Assembly: GCA_965229005.1 (NCBI GenBank)
Contig: CBDDIP010000002.1
Coordinates: 1,860,001 to 1,924,000, forward strand
Length of the DNA stretch: 64,000 nucleotides
Reading direction: 5' to 3'
Source of the DNA: CBDDIP01 sp965229005
GTDB taxonomy: Bacteria > Actinomycetota > Acidimicrobiia > Acidimicrobiales > Ilumatobacteraceae
Both the position numbers and the translations under genes were made by a program. Below, piece by piece: positions 63,928-64,000 of the stretch. Numbering within the stretch: position 1 is the stretch's first letter; every line of letters begins with the position of its first letter. Under the pieces are notes generated by a model. It was not told the origin of the DNA and did no database searches. It saw only the letters and a program-made list of their open reading frames with translations.

Positions 63928-64000
63928 GTGGCTGTTGCATCGCCTTCACCGTTGGCGTTGCGACCCGGCGCGCTCAGTGGGCTGGCGGCACGCGATCGTA
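63928..64000 (+). CDS. possible start of a gene cut by the right edge
   Basis: GTG 63928 opens a frame that stays open to the window end (VAVASPSPLALRPGALSGLAARD). It is too short to name, and no clear ribosome site is seen. Confidence 0.25.
   Translation, partial: MAVASPSPLALRPGALSGLAARDR

Noticed and set aside
63877..64000. ATG-started frame MDGRARQSYV at the right edge
   Set aside because: Arg/Trp/His-rich composition unlike the genes here; GTG 63928 in another frame is more typical, though still weak.

Overview
The window reads as a high-GC chromosome segment from an actinomycete. A mycothiol-dependent enzyme family, an F420-type (LLM) oxidoreductase, many GTG starts and Thr/Ser/Pro-rich lipoproteins all point to Actinomycetota. 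The mix with LAL/LuxR and cyclase-STAND regulators suggests an Acidimicrobiia (Ilumatobacter-like) relative. The lineage is an inference, because no rRNA or tRNA gene is present.

Layout. (1) 1-16166, plus strand, is a defence island. It holds the 3' end of a DUF3320-type protein, then a complete class 1 DISARM operon in canonical order drmD-drmMI-drmA-drmB-drmC with overlapping or touching genes, and 12 nt later a full-length GmrSD-like type IV endonuclease (DUF262+DUF1524). (2) 16200-23793, minus strand, is a tightly packed six-gene cassette. It encodes a small Cys/His protein, a PD-(D/E)XK-type nuclease, a DUF7662 protein with an HNH-like tail, a T5orf172/GIY-YIG-like protein and two translationally coupled dynamin-like GTPases. 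The second GTPase carries three membrane segments, a wall-side peptidoglycan-binding domain and an EF-hand calcium loop. This cassette is the best candidate here for an undescribed system. An EcsC-like gene is divergent from it. (3) 24.8-36.4 kb is mixed: a GGDEF/EAL protein, a secreted subtilase, a MazEF pair, an SGNH hydrolase and lipoprotein, a RecQ-phosphoribosyltransferase fusion coupled to a truncated DprA-like protein, a VOC protein and a PhyH-like dioxygenase. Three copies of a hairpin repeat family lie here. (4) 36.5-45.4 kb has a 997-aa membrane protein, a class III cyclase-STAND ATPase coupled to a Crp/Fnr regulator and a stand-alone cyclic-nucleotide-binding protein, a VapBC pair, a mycothiol-dependent enzyme and a cupredoxin-like lipoprotein. 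(5) 45.5-52.3 kb is a five-gene operon: SWIM zinc finger, DUF5691, MoxR ATPase, DUF5682 and VWA. Its gene content resembles E. coli yehLMPQ. (6) 52.5-64 kb is ordinary chromosome: lipoproteins, an ArsR-MFS pair, an acyl-CoA dehydrogenase, a LAL regulator, an Nfu-N-like protein and an F420-type oxidoreductase.

How the parts work together. DISARM would mark self DNA with its adenine methylase and act on unmodified incoming DNA through DrmA/B/C/D. The GmrSD-like enzyme would cut modified phage DNA, so the two cover complementary targets. The minus-strand cassette adds candidate nucleases and membrane-remodelling GTPases. The cyclase/Crp/cNMP cluster looks like a self-contained cyclic-nucleotide signalling unit. 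Starts were chosen from overlaps, Shine-Dalgarno-like sequences and domain boundaries. Family names come from recognising motifs by eye, not from database searches.
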